Assembly (NCBI GenBank): GCA_016801885.1
Contig: JAFBJY010001417.1
Coordinates: 1 to 64,000, forward strand
DNA from: Toxotes chatareus
Lineage: Eukaryota; Chordata; Actinopteri; Toxotidae
Direction of reading: 5' to 3'
Length of the DNA: 64,000 bases
Part shown: in pieces, positions 31,861 through 45,370 of the stretch
How the letters are laid out: each line of letters starts with the position of its first letter
Numbering within the stretch: the stretch's first letter is position 1
The notes under the pieces: generated by a model
Database searches by the model: none
What the model saw: the letters and a program-made list of their open reading frames with translations, nothing else
What the model was told of the DNA's origin: nothing
Translations under genes and position numbers: made by a program

Positions 31861-34800
31861 ATGGGCTAGGGGCTGAGTGGAGATTTTGGTTATTTCATTC
31901 ACAGTGAGAAGGACATGAACTTGAACATGCAGGATCAAATTCACCTTCTAAATATATACAGAACATTTAAAACTAAGAAAACATAATGGAGCCTTTCTTC
32001 AGATATCTTATAATTCAATTATACTACAAACACCATTATAGTATGTATGTTATTGGACATGACATAAACAATATTAGAGACAAGTAGAGACCAAAACAAA
32101 AAAATGTACCAGGCTGTAAATATGTTTTTTAGGCTGCAAGTTGGCTATTTAACGCAAGTAGTCACCTGGACAATTGCTCACTTCACGATTCCAGCCTCAA
32201 TGGCAGCCGAGAACTGTAGCTTTTTGAATGAGGAAGTGATCCCCTCACTGCAATCTACAACTCCCCCTCAGTAAAACATGTGAGAGCATAATCCCAGGAG
32301 GTATCAATAAAGTAATTAACCAACACTGACAACCTATTCTGAGTCTCTTTTACTTTAAAAATACTTTTATATTTGTGCTTTACTTCCTGACCCACTACTA
32401 AAGCTTCAGTAACTTCTCCACCACTGCTCTCTTTTAATATCACACTTTCCGAATTCAGTTCCTCTTCTATCTCTCAGCTTTTCATACCCTAGACTCTCCA
32501 TCTGTCCAATAGATGATTATTAACTGCATTACGCCTTCATGGTTCACTTCTGTTTAATCTGGGCATATCCAGCTGCCATCCCCAGGGGTGTGAGTGCAAG
32601 AGGTTTGGAACAATTATAGAGATGACTTTCTTGAAATCAGATTCAAAATGATCAACTTTACTCAGTACCTAAAACAACTCCTCATTGCCCCACATTTCTC
32701 TGCTCCTCACCTCTGTTTTAGGTGGCCCAGTGGTCAAGCCTCAAAATATTACATGGACACTTTTCTTCATCAATACAGAAGTGTTTGTTTTTGTAGAAGT
32801 TTGTGTAAGCTGGAAATATCGCACTTTTGCAAATTTTAGCCTCTGAATAAACTCCAGTGAGTTAAAATAACTCTGTTCCTGGGTTGAATTTTAACTCAAA
32901 TGAGATTAACTTGAACCCTCCCCTGTGTTATTAAAGCTCTCATCCCTCACCAGGTGTAACTTCCCCAAAGTTTAGTTGCCCTTAGATATAAACTCTTCTC
33001 CAGTGCTGACACCTCACACTCAAAATGTGTTTCATTTACAGTTTCTCTAGAATTAGGAATTTCATTCATTATTATTCAATTTATAGGAAAATGACCACCA
33101 AACACCATCCTGTTGATTTTTTTTTTTTTGGCTTTATTTGTGAAAAATACATTGAAAAATTATTCAATACATGACACTTTGAAATAACTTCTTGTCTTAA
33201 ACTGTAAAATTTAATACACACAGGCAGCAAATAATGTCAATATTAATATTTGTGATTGCACAAAACACTGTAAACAACATATTAATGCATAATAGAAATG
33301 TTTGTAAATTTACAGATTACAATGAAACCTTTGAGCAAAGTCCAAGCAATCGTAACATGGCCCAACTTGTAGTTATTATGGACTCTGCACATGTATTTTT
33401 GTGGTTATCCAGCGGACATGATATATAGCAAATACAGCCATCACAATCTCCCAGCCGGACATGAAGTCACTACTCCAGGAGACTTTCTGCTGCTAATGCG
33501 CCTGCCTCCATCAGGTGGAACAAACCCCACATTGTGGACAAAGACACATTCCCTGAGGAAATCCAATGTGACTTTTGACTCCAATAATAAACAACACGGT
33601 ACAAAAAGAGGGAAATCAGGAGGGGGGAAGAAAAGGGCGGAATTAGAGCTGAACTTAAGAGGGAGAAATGCTTAGGGAAGCATGGGGTCAACAAGCACCT
33701 ACATTCTGAGGATTAATTCTATCCACTCCTTCATAGGAAGTGTCATGACATTCTCTATAACCTGCTAGTTGCACTCCATCTTTCTTCAGAACAGGAACCA
33801 TCTGCAGAGCACAGTCGGGGAAGGGTCTGTTCTGAGAAGTGAAGAAAAAAAGCTGTTCCAAGAACAAATATCAGTATGTTGCTTTATATGCAAACAAGGG
33901 AGTTAACCACATATCCTCCTTTTGGAGTATGGGTCTTTCAAAGATGGGAAAGGTGAAACAATCCCAAGGGCATGGAACTCTTTTGTTGCTTTACCTCAAC
34001 AGCTCTCCTGCGTTAAGGGAAAAAAATCTCTTAACATTTTGCCTGTTTTACAAAAAGCATACAGGATTGAGTTGAAGCCTCTTACCTTCTTTTCTCCCAT
34101 GTATGTGAAACAACAATAAGTATTAACCAGTAAATCGTGGTATGGTGAAATCTCCTCAAACTTCCAGTCTCTCTATATACTCCTTAATCAAGGTCGCTCA
34201 CCAAGGGTTTGGTTAAGAATTTGCTCATACGATAAAAGAAAAATTATAAACATATTTATAACTACCTTAGATCTATGTTGTAGCAAATACATTTATCTAA
34301 TACTCTGTACATATTTACTTGTATTTTTAGGAATTATGTTTAATAAATACGATTAAAATTCTAGTTGGGATAATACAAGCTGCAAGGACACTGTCCATCA
34401 AAGGCAGGTATCAGAATCACTTGTGTCACTGTTAAAGTGCTTGGAGACTGACAGTGTGTCTGTCAGCACTTGGAGAGGAGAGCCTTCTGCACCTCTTACT
34501 TGCAGGATTACTTTAGATCTGAAGATCAACACAATACACCAAGTATACAAGACGAAATAAAATCTAGTCAGTCCAGAACATTAAAACTATACTATCACAG
34601 ACCACGGCTGGATATTACCTGTCTCAAGACAAACACGTACCATTACCTATAACTCTGCTTTTCTACCACAAGTAGTGAGGTCTACATGACATTCTGTCAG
34701 GGTTCTGAACGATCAATGAGTTCATAGATGTTTCAGTAGATGGGAGGTCTGAATGCAATTAACACACATATGCTTAATATGAACTGATTAAAAATACTTA

Positions 34801-36239
34801 CTTTACGAATTCTTATCATCCACTTCTCACAATCTCTAGATATTTTTTGTCTGTTGTCAAGATACAAATCTCTCAAAATATAAGTGCAGCAAAAATGAAT
34901 TTTAAACAACCACCATCATCACTGGCAGATGAAAAACACAGATCTTTGAAACATCCTCATCCACCTCTGCTCCCTGTTGATCTGGTGATTTCAGTGGTAC
35001 ATGGTTTCTGGGATAAGAAAAAACTTCATATGACTGGACTATACCCTTAACAACTCCACGTTAATATTGTTTACATCTTTATTCATTAATACTAAACATC
35101 TGACTGACTGCACTTTAAAATCTGAGAAGCAAGCCTCCTTCTAGAGTTTAATGTACTTCTTCTTCCCTCCATGTTGTACTTTGATCAACATTGTGGCTTG
35201 ACTTAAAGGAAGAAAATGTCATATGTTCAAGGATTCAAATTTATCCCAACTACACACTGTTAAATGATACATTTCTCACCGCTTTGTTCAAAACAGCAGG
35301 CACACAAGCTTTATAAGCTCAATCTGTTAGCATGCTGTAGCCAAACCGATTTTTCTAGCTGCGTCTTTGCGCCATGGAGCCGGAGAATTATACTTCCTTA
35401 AAACACCGACATGCGGTTTTGCATTGTTGGATGGTTATTTCAAAACTGTATTAATTACCTCCTCAAGATGCTGCGTCTTCATTAATTTCCAGAAGCTTAT
35501 CAAACAGTTTGTCATTACCTATCATACAGACACATTTCACACGCCACAGAACAGTATGTATTGCCATTAACCGTTTGAGTGAAAGCTATGACTCCAATAA
35601 ATGGCAGCTAAGGACAGTTAGCTAACTACATGCTGTGGAGCTTACTGTTCTAAAATAATAGAGAAAAAGCTTAAGTGATTTACGTTCAACATCAAGTTTG
35701 CAGTCATTAGCGGTACTTATGCCGTAGATAAAGTGAGAACAATGACAAAATATCTGCCGCACGAAAATACTTTTTGATAAAAATTCATGCTCTTACCAGC
35801 CTTGTGACGACGTTCCGTAACTGCTCTATGTTGCCAAGATACAAATGCGTCGTGAACTCAGGGACAGAGTTAAACCAGATCCTGAACACCAGGGAATAAA
35901 CTCCAAGAATTCAATCTCTGGCCTGGGTGTGCACACCTTAACACAAATCTGTGAGTCGGAGTTATAAAATAAAACTCAGAAATGTAACCTTCTACACTTT
36001 TTTAGTTCTTGACTCCAGATTTTAGTACTTTGTAATTTGCATGTGTTGTTGATACACATGTAGTTGTGTATAGTTCAGCTGCTGTCGTCCTTGTGCTGAA
36101 TTCAACGTTCCAACTGAATGAGTCCTGAGTGCTTATTGTTGTAATTCCATTTGGTATTTTAGAAGATTGAATATCATTAGTATACAGGTTATGTTTTGCT
36201 TGAGTGTTAGACTTTTCAGTTATAATAGTTAAGGAATAG
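31861..36239. other. unassigned region, no gene recognised
   Basis: About 4.4 kb, AT-rich, with short frames (60-94 codons) on both strands and no domain I can name. A poly-T run lies at about 33118-33129. The frame at 33391-33675 (+) overlaps one on the other strand, which argues against both. I see no terminal repeats. It could be host intergenic DNA or very old repeats. Confidence 0.4.
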
Positions 36240-36610
36240 ATTATGGCAAGGGAATGTATTATGGCAATATGTATTCCTCACAACTATAGTAAAGACAAGT
36301 GTGTGTGTGTGTGTGTGTGTTTGTCCTTTGATGCCTTTGATGTATCAACGATACGGCCTGATGTCACAGGCTTGCAATAGTAGACACACACAGCCAGAGA
36401 CAAGTTCAGAAGTCAAACAGGGCAGAAACAGTTGGACTGGACAGGACTCTTGCTCATAATTTAGGAAGAAAGAAGCACTCCAGATATTTCTGCACAATTG
36501 ACCCAGGAAGGAAGGAGACATACTGCTAAGTTACAAGGACAATGTAGAGACCTACAGGAAAAGTCCAGATCACCTCAAGGTTTTGGCAGCCGTCAATGGG
36601 TGTCTAGAAG
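36240..36610 (+). repeat. first-exon-like module, copy 1
   Basis: Begins with a (GT)n at 36299-36321, then 'gtttgtcctttgatgcctt' and 'acacagccagagacaagtt', and ends 'aagtccagatcacctcaagg'. It matches 46900-47310 in the same orientation. The copy at 47.2 kb ends in a splice donor TTTTCA|GTAAGT; here the matching place reads ttttggcagccgtcaatg, so the donor is lost. It is probably a duplicated promoter or untranslated first exon of an unidentified gene family. Confidence 0.65.
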
Positions 36611-37349
36611 TTAATTTTTTTTGAAATGTTTGTAAACCCAAAATGGATATGTTTGTGGAATGCAGGACAGATATGATCATACATATGACTCAGAGATATT
36701 CTCATGGTTGCTCAGCTTCTTAACTTTTTTTGGTGTGATGCACTGTGGTTTGTAGTTAAATGAAAGGATTTCTAGTGAAGTCTGTTCTGGTCTGCCCAAC
36801 AAGATCCTTTCTGCAGAAATTCTAATGGCAATGATGGAGCATAAAATCCACAGTCCCTCGTCCTAACCAGGAAAAGTTGACCTTCCAGAGTTGAAAAAGA
36901 AGCAAACATGAGGCTACAACAGTCTGAGGTAGATCGAGGTTTCTATCTTCCATATTTTAGTCCAAATTCCCCTCTTTGCTGTTCTACACTTCCACGTTCT
37001 TTTCGAAAGCTAGTGGTGGAGAGATGGAAACCTGATGGAAGTGGTAAATTCTTTCTTAAAGACAAACATTTCCAAGATACTCTGCCATCAGACTCTCTTG
37101 CCTCGATTCTTGTTTTCCTGCATCCAATGCTTAGCTCATCTAACAGGACTGTAACAAGTCCTAGTTGTTGAAGGATCTCTTAATTATCAAGCAGTGAAAC
37201 TATTTCATGGTGAAATGATGCATCTCATTTTTAAATGTTTCCTTTCTTCCTGTTTTCCTTGTCTTTGATGATGGTCACGTCAAGCTTCAAATCATGTAGT
37301 TGTTCAGAATTCAGCCTCAGTCAGTGTAGAAGCTATTTGATGTGTGTTT
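36611..37349. other. unassigned
   Basis: An 87-codon plus-strand frame (36908-37171, begins MRLQQSEVDRGFYLPYF) has no recognisable motif or splice context. Nothing else was seen. Confidence 0.35.
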
Positions 37350-37866
37350 AAGGTTCCTGTGGCGTGTGTGGTTCTAGCCCTGGTTTGTGTGGGTGGTCTG
37401 TATTTCGTTTAGTGTTTCCTGTTTTATTTTGCTTATGCTGTGTTTCAGGTTTGTTCACTGTTTTTCCCTCTGTTCCGTAGTGTCTTGACTTCCCTCTCCT
37501 CATGCTCCTTCCACCCTTCCTGATGCCCTCCCCCACCAATGTGTGTTTTCACCTGTAATGGTGCTCTCTCCTCCCCTATTCTATGTTTAAGTCCCGTCAA
37601 TCCCTATACACTGCCGCCAGATTGTCTTGTGTGTTCTTCTGGTGTTCTGTAAACTCAAGCTTTCCAGCGTCAGATTTCTGACTTGAATTATTTATTGTAT
37701 GACCTCTACTGCTGTGATTTGTTTGGGACCCCATGAGCTGCTCTAACCTTTGTTGTACAATTTCTATGCTGTGGACTGACTTTTCTGCAGAAACTACAGT
37801 CCTGGACTGATTTAAACTGTGTGTTGATACTCCTGAATCCTGACTCGGCACTTGTGTCCTCCTCAG
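37350..37866 (-). repeat. LTR-like dispersed repeat, copy 2
   Basis: Matches 14596-15070 in the same orientation. Shared blocks (plus strand) are 'tcctgttttatttt', 'gttcactgtttttcc', 'gtgtcttgacttccctctcc' and 'gccagattgtcttgtgtg', and 'cttgtgtcctcctca' at the far end. An extra segment of about 100 bases lies in its right half. No internal retroelement genes lie beside it, so it behaves as a solo LTR. Confidence 0.6.
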
Positions 37867-40429
37867 CTAATAACCCTCAGTCCCTGATATACAGACTGAA
37901 AAGGTTCTGGGAAGTCTCTTCTGAAAAACAGGATCTCAAATTTAACTTTGAGGAATTTAACCGTGGTACCTGCTCCAAATGCTATGCTAGGTCTATGTGG
38001 GCAGCTTGTGATGACATTATGTTTCCTGTTTGTTTTCTAAGGAGACTGCTTGAATACTATTAGCTGACTGGATGAATAGAACACAAGAGAGATTTAATTT
38101 GTGAAGATAGCTTGAGGACCTTAATCGTGTCTAATAAATTTATTTTAATGCACACACACTTTGTTCTACAGTAAGTAACTGAGTAAAACAATGAAGAATG
38201 ATCCACACAATACAGATCCTGATTTTACTATAAATACTCCATGATGGTGGCAATGTTGTGTGTGTGTGTGTGTGAGTGTGTGTGCTTGGTGTTTATGGAA
38301 CTGACAAAATCCATCTTGACATCTGAAAAGAAGGTTGAAGGAAAGTTCTCACTGCAGCAGCTGTGGAATTTTATTATTATGACCACAATTACACCACATA
38401 GTCAGGAGTCAAAGCCAGTTTGACTTGCCTCATTTACAGGCTTCTGTGTTTCAGTTCACTAGTTAAACACAATGATGTGCTATGCTTCTTCTTGAAGGAT
38501 GACTCTTCTTGAGTTTTTTGAAGAGAGAGGAAGAATTTCTTCTGTCATTTTCCCTTTTTTCTCACAAAACTCTGTTTTAAAGAGATTTCAAGATTGAAGA
38601 AAAACAGGTATTTTCTTGGTGGTCGGGAGAAAATGATGAACTGTTCCATCATTTTATCTAGAAGTTTCTAGTAAGCCGTGTGATCATTATTCTGTGACTG
38701 TGACAGGAGGAGTTCAGTGAATTGATGTGACTTTCTGTCTGTGCTCTTTTCCGCACTGCTCATTTTAATGAAGTATATATTCCCTCTCTGTATTATGATA
38801 TTGGATTGGAAATCAGCTTTACTTGCAACACTGTCATTGTACAAACTGTGGCTGTTTTGGTTTACCGTGTTGATCCATCCTGTCTTCACCAATATCTACC
38901 ATTCTCTCCTACTCACTCCCACTACTAAATCACATACACTAAATACCACTAAAATTGTGGCAAACTGGAAAGCAAATCCATTATGTGTGAAAGTTATAAT
39001 GTGTGGCTGGATGGGATGTCTAGAGGAAAGCCAGATTTTCTGAATGAATAGAGAGTAATGAAGTTTATTAACTATGATGTGGGAACTGGGGTTTTGTATC
39101 CAGAGTCCACTCTGTGGTTAGAGTTTAGTATTTACAGTTATTTAACAATACACACAAGCTAACTTGCAACATGGCCTAAATACAAATGTCAGCACACACA
39201 CACATTCCCATCAGAGAGACTAGCTTTCAGAAATAAGTCCAGCAGTGGGAGAGTAGTCCAACCAGGCTCACATGTTTCTGCTACTACTCTACTACCTGTG
39301 CCGAGAGGAGAATTGTACTGAAGCCAATAGTTGTACCATCAGCCTCTCTGAGGGCTGCTCTGCTTCTTTACATGTACATGAAGACTGCTGTCAGCTCAGC
39401 TCTAAAACTTCCACTCACTAACTAGCCATTTAGAAGCAAACCAGAGCTCTGCTGTAACAGGAGAAGCTTGCAGAAAGTCAGAGGCTTCACCCGTGAGGAT
39501 GCAAGACCTCTCTGTCATGTCAGGCTATTTTCCAGGAAGGGACGTCCTTCACAGACCTTCACAACTCGAGTCAGCATCCAGACAGACACACGCACAATAA
39601 AATATCCACGGTGCAGCTGGAATTTCCTTCCTCATCTGGAAATTGTTTCCTGTGATGAAGCTATGGAACATGAAATGAAAAGAGGTCAAACAATCCTTTG
39701 TTCTTAGAAATCAAAAGAAGAAAGCGACGGCGGGGATCCACAACGTGTGTGTATCCAGAAGCAGCAAGGTGTCTTTTAATCAGTGCAAAGCTCCGCATGT
39801 AAACCGATGAAGCCCGTGTCCAGCGGTTCATTTCGAAGAGAAAGGCTGCAGATGAAGCCGACGGAGGAAGAAACCAGTGTGAACGCTGCTGATGGTTACA
39901 AGAGCTGGAGACTCTGTCACGCGTCTTCTTCTGCTGCTTTCTGCACGGACATTAGTTGACTCCCTACCGGAACTGTTGTATCCAGAGAGGAAGAGACTGG
40001 TGACCGTGTGTGAGTCACTCTGAGTCCTCTGTACAACAGATTTGCTTCACATGGAGTGAAGCTGAAGCCAGGAAGAAGGGAGGGAATGGGAGGAGGAAGC
40101 TTAAGACACAAAAGTGTTTATATTAGTCTCTGATGGGATCTTAATAACCCAGTTTGTCTCAAAAATTATTCTCATTCCTGCACCGTTAAACATTCATACT
40201 CAGGTGGACAGTCAGGATGGACACTATCTAATGTCCCAGAGGGGAAAAGTTCTTTTACTCAAGCATAAAAGTCTGGCTGATTGATATTCACTGACACTGG
40301 ACCGTGTGTAGTTTAACAGCCATGGTAAGTTTATTTTCCTTCAGACAGAGAGATGAGCGCTGATTAATGTAGAAACAACATGAAATTAGATCAGTATCTG
40401 CCTATAATTCCTAAATTATAAAAAGCCTA
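37867..40429. other. unassigned with (TG)n microsatellite
   Basis: Contains a (TG)n repeat at about 38256-38286. The short frames (e.g. 38741-39043, hydrophobic at its start, begins MLFSALLILMKYIFPLCIMI) lack recognisable domains and overlap frames on the opposite strand. Region 39720-39830 is less AT-rich but shows no clear exon. Confidence 0.35.
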
Positions 40430-42200
40430 CCGCCCAGCTACAATTGACATCCACCATCAAGAGAAGTGCTTTGAAAGGCAAAATGTGACACACATCAAGT
40501 CACAACCACCAAATACACTGGACCCAATTTCCAGTTTGCACGTACCGCCCCAACCGCTCCACAGACGATGCCATCAACGCCATGGCATCCACCTGGCTTC
40601 TCTCTCACCTGGACAGGAAGGACACATATGTTGAGGATGCTGTTCATTGACTTCAGCTCAGCATTCTACCACCACTCTGTCCCTCAACAGCTGATAACAA
40701 AAGCAGGGTGAACTTGACTGAACACAACACTCCGGAAACTGGATCCTGGACTTCCTGGTAAAGGCGGGCCCAAGAAGTCAGGAATCGTGAATACAGACTT
40801 CATCCAACACAACATTATTGAGCACAGGAGCACCTCTTAGGCTGCGTGCTCAGTCCATTATTGTTCAGCACTCCTCACCCCGACTGTGTGGCAACAGCAC
40901 AAGCTCAAACCACATCATCAAGTTTTGGCTGATGACACGACAAGTGGTGGGGCCTGATCCATGGAGACAACGAAGTTTCGTACAGAGGAGGAGGTGGCAC
41001 AGCTTCAGCGGCTGGTGTAACTGACAACAGCCAGTTCTCCTCAACGTGGACAAACGAAAAGAACTGGGTCATCGACTTTAGACGGATTCTTGCAATAATA
41101 ATATTACCCCACTGTGCATTGATGAATTCTCTCCCGCAGATTGTCCAGAGCACAAAGTTCTGGGCGTACGTACAATAGACGGCTTCTCATGGACTAAGAA
41201 CACCATTACCTCATAAAAGAAAGCCCCGGCAGCGTCTGTACTTTACCTGGAGGAAGACACGCAAAAAGGCTCATCTCCCAACCTCCATCTCTGCACCTCA
41301 CAGGAGGAACGATTTGAGAGTGATCTCAGCGGCGCATACCCACCGATGGCATGGCAACTGCTGCTGCTGCAGACCGTGCAAGCCCCTGCAGCGGATATGT
41401 GAGGACAGCCAGTAGAAGATCATCTGGGGGTCTCTGCCTCTTCGATGTTATTATTTATAGCCCTTTACACCGTGAAAGCCAAGAAGATATCAGAGACACT
41501 TCCCACCCCTCCTCACGGACTATCTACGTTGCTACCATCAGGTAGTAGGGCCTGCAGCATCACTGCCTGCTCCTCCCAGGATGGGGGAGCTTCACTTCCC
41601 CAGGCGGTCAGGACTGCTAAAAACAACGTCAGGACTATTGGACTGCTTAGTCACGTTACCTAGTTCTGAATCAACAGCACACTTTTCTCTTATGCCTCCC
41701 ATTGCAAATTTCTTACTGCTACCTATAATGAGTTTGCTACCCTCACCTATTGATTAAGATTGATTCAGGACAGTCGTGCAATCCATACTACTAGCCACAG
41801 TGCTCTGCTTCAAATACCATGCCCTGTCTAGCGTGTTTGTTTTAGAAGTCACTTTTAACTCTGATCTGTTGTATTTACAACTGTGTTTGTAAATGTATGT
41901 AAAATATGATTGAGTGCTTGGGGGTGTGAGAGTGTGGGTGGAGCCGTGTGTGTGCTGGGTGTGTGCGTATGTAATAAGTAAAACAATGTATGAGGTGTGT
42001 TTGTGGATGAGCACACTTGTAAATTTGAATCTGTGTAGTCTCAAGCATAGTGTATGTAGAAGCCTAGCCATTGTCTTGTCCATGCTACCAAAGTTGTAAC
42101 AGTTGTGTGTATCACTTAATTCGTCTCCGGTGAAACATTGTCTACGTCACTATGTACTGTGGTATATGGCTGAAATGACAATAAAACCTACTATGACAAA
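40430..42200 (+). mobile_element. LINE, RT and 3' UTR (CR1/L2-like), decayed
   Basis: Plus-strand pieces are FAYRPNRSTDDAINAMASTW-like text at 40530-40595, MLFIDFSSAFYHSVPQQL (40640-40690, after a frame change) and the catalytic VLADDT at about 40923-40940. DGMATAAAADRASPCSGYVR follows near 41345 and a 3' UTR from about 41660. The right end reads gctgaaatgacaataaaacc at about 42169-42188, a typical LINE 3' end. The RT catalytic ADD remains but the frame has many stops. GT-rich sequence at 41915-42000 lies in the 3' UTR. Confidence 0.72.
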
Positions 42201-43174
42201 TGAGCTGAGGACAAAAGGTGAGAGCGACAGCCTCATCACTATCATACATTAAGAAAAATATATAGCATTTGTTGTGTAATAATATGCTGATTACGTATTT
42301 TCAGACTTTTGATATATGATGGTATTATAAAAGAAATATATATGTCTTTTCAGTCTAAAATCATCTTCAGTGGGTACTCTACAAGAGCTTTAGTTAGGTC
42401 CCATATATACAGAATGGTTCCCAGTATATGTCAGAGGTCAAAGTGAGGCAGTCTTAGTTGGTCTCTATTGGATGTAAAGCCAGTTATCTGTGGCTGGAAA
42501 CAAGCGTGGCAACAGATTTATTCCACTTAGTTCTGCTCAAGAGCCATCAGCTGGAGAGCTGTTCCTTTACTTTTTTGTTCTTCCCTCAAGCTGCAGTGAG
42601 AACATCTAGAAGAAACATTATTATTTACTGCTCCAACTGATAAAGAGAAATTATTAATGATGGAGCATATTACTCAACCCAACTTTTGTTCCTTCTACTG
42701 TCACAAGGATAGAAGAACAAAGAACTTCACTAAGAACCTTTGTTTCATAATTCATTTCAGTTTCAGCAGTGTCTGTCTGTCCCCCTAGCAACCTTGGATG
42801 CCGGTGTGTCGGAAAGCCTAATGTTGGTGAATCTTGAGGCTGTGTTGACTGAGAGAAATAGTTTTGAGATCTTTTGAACCCTGAGGACTAGACTCTCCGA
42901 CTGATTTGATAGATGCTCCTGAAAATAAAAGTGCTTCCACTCAACTATAACTACTACTCCCCATAGGGACTGTCTGCAGGAACTGGAAGCTGCTTTAGTC
43001 AAAGAGATATTCATGTGTTCACTGTTCACTCAGGACCATTCAAGCTGGGTTGGTGAATTAGCTTCCAAGGACAGCAGCAATGAGACTGTGTTAATAAACT
43101 ATCAAGAGATAGATGGAGTGTGGCACAACATTCATGTTAATATATCTGCACTGAAATCCTCGTTGAAGTAGCGC
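42201..43174. other. unassigned
   Basis: No domain or repeat recognised. The minus-strand 88-codon frame at 42763-43029 has no motif. Confidence 0.4.
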
Positions 43175-45370
43175 CAATTCAATTCAATTCAATTCAATTT
43201 TATTTATATAGCGCCTTCCACAATCAAAATTGTCTCAAAGCGCTTTTACAGAGACCCAGAGCCTGACCCCAGAGCAAGCACTTAAGGCGACAGTGGCAAG
43301 GAAAACTCCCTTTAACAGGAAGAAACCTTGAGCAGAACCTGGCTCAGATGGGGACCCTCCTGCCGATGGCCGGGCTGGGTGAAAGGAGGAAAAGGAGGAA
43401 GATAGGACAGCTAGGAATGGAGGAGAGGGGAGAAAGACATGCAGCATAATACAGACAATGTGGGTCAGTATTTACATTACAGTTAGTGAACAGTTATTGG
43501 ATAATGTGCTCAGCAGATTAGAATTATGAAACAGAGCACGGAGGCAAAAAGCTGTCATGACTGGTAATTATTTACATTACAGTTTGCAAAGAATATTAAT
43601 CAAATATTTATCTGTAGCAGAACGGAACATTAAACATGTTAGAAATAGATCATTGTAAACAATAAACAGCAGCAGGTGGGTGGAGCCAGGACCATAGGAC
43701 ATGCAGCTCCGAGCCAGAGGTACCTGCAGTAAGGTACAGAGAAAGAGAGACCAGAGAGAAACAAACACAGGACTACGGGACAGAGAGGACACAGAGTTAA
43801 TGACATGTAATAAAGGCTAATAGATTTGAGAGTGGGTCTGAGGAGAGAAAGAGAAAGAAGAAGAAGTGCGCAGTAAATCATGGATGTCCCCAGCAGCCTA
43901 GGGCCTATAGCAGCATAACTAGGGGATGATTCAGTTGCCTGAGCCAGCCCTACTAAGGGCTATATCCTTAACTGTAACAGTGTCTATAGAGATAATTGTG
44001 ACTAACTATAAGTTTAATAAATAACTAGGACTGTAACTACAACTAATTATAAGCTTTATCAAACAAGAAGGTTTTAAGCTTCGCTTTTAAAATTAGAGAG
44101 GGTGTCTGCTTCCCAACCCAAACTGGCAGTTGGTTCCATAGGAGAGGGCCTGATAGCTAAAGGCTCGGCCTCCCATTCTACTTTTTAGAGATTTTGGGAA
44201 CCATAAGCAAACCTGCATTCTGGGAACGAAGCAATCTGTTAGGATGATATGGTACTATCAGCTCTTTGAGATATGAAGGAGCCTGGCCATTGAGGGCCTT
44301 ATATGTAAGGAGAAGGATTTTAAAATCAATTCTGATTTTACAGGAAGCCAATGAAGAGAAGTTAGTACAGGAGTAATGTGATCTCTCTTGCTAATTCCAG
44401 TCAGTACTCTCGCTGCAGCATTTTGGATCAGCTGGATGCTTTTTAGATAGTTAACTGGACATCCTGATAATAGGGAATTACAGTAGTCCAGCCTAGAAGT
44501 AACAAAAGCATGGACTAATTTTTCAGCATCACTCATGCACAGAATGTTCCTAATCTTACTGATATTGCGCAGGTGAAAGAAGGCGGTCCTAGAGACTTGT
44601 TTTATATGTGAGTTAAAGGACAGATCCTGATCAAAAATAACTCCAAGGTTCCTCACAGTCGTACTGGAGGCTAAATTAATGCCATCCAGAGTAACTATAT
44701 GATTAGATAAACTGTTTCTGAGGTGTTTGGGACCAAACAAAATAACCTCAGTTTTGTCTGAATTCAGAAGAAGAAAGTTACAGGTCATCCAGGCCTTTAT
44801 GTCTTTAAGACATGCCTGAAGTATGGTTAACTGATCTGTTTCGCCTGGTTTCATAGATAAATATAGCTGGGTATCATCCGCACATGCTTCCTGATAATAT
44901 TGCCTAGGGGAAGCATGTATAAGGTGAACAGTATCGTCCAAGCACAGAACCCTGTGGAACTCCATGACTTACTCTGGTATATATGGAGGGATCATCATTA
45001 ACATGGACAAACTGGTATCTATCTGATAGATATGATTTAAACCAGCCTAGTGCTGTTCCTTTTAATCCCAATAACATGTTCCAATCTATCCAATAGGATA
45101 TTATGATCAATGGTGTCAAATGCAGCACTAAGATCTAGCAGGACAAGTATAGAGACGAGTCCATTATCTGATGCTATAAGAAGGTCGTTGGTAACTTTCA
45201 CCAGTGCTGTCTCTGTGCTATGATGAACTCTAAATCCTGACTGAAAACTTCAAACAAACCGCTCCTGTGTAGATGGTCACACAACTGAGTTGCAACAGCC
45301 TTTTCAAGAATTTTAGAATTAAAGGGAGATTGATATAGGTCTATAGTTTGCCAAAAATGTCAGAGTCCAG
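43175..45370 (-). mobile_element. L2-type LINE, 5'-truncated, with (AATTG)n tail
   Basis: The minus-strand RT region starts about 45370. Text WFKSYLSDRYQFVHVNDDPS and YTRVSHGVPQGSVLG (45050-44940) is followed after a frame change by CADDTQLYLSMKPGE. The catalytic box has C for the usual F/Y, still with ADD. The 235-codon frame 44965-44258 holds LLLNSDKTEVILFGPKHLRN and DYCNSLLSGCP, then QNAAARVLTGISKRDHITPV, the L2 RT C-terminus. A 3' UTR of about 1 kb ends ggcgctatataaataaaatt followed by four or five ATTGA units (43173-43200), the standard L2 3' end. The lack of a 5' part is typical of target-primed truncation. Confidence 0.88.
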
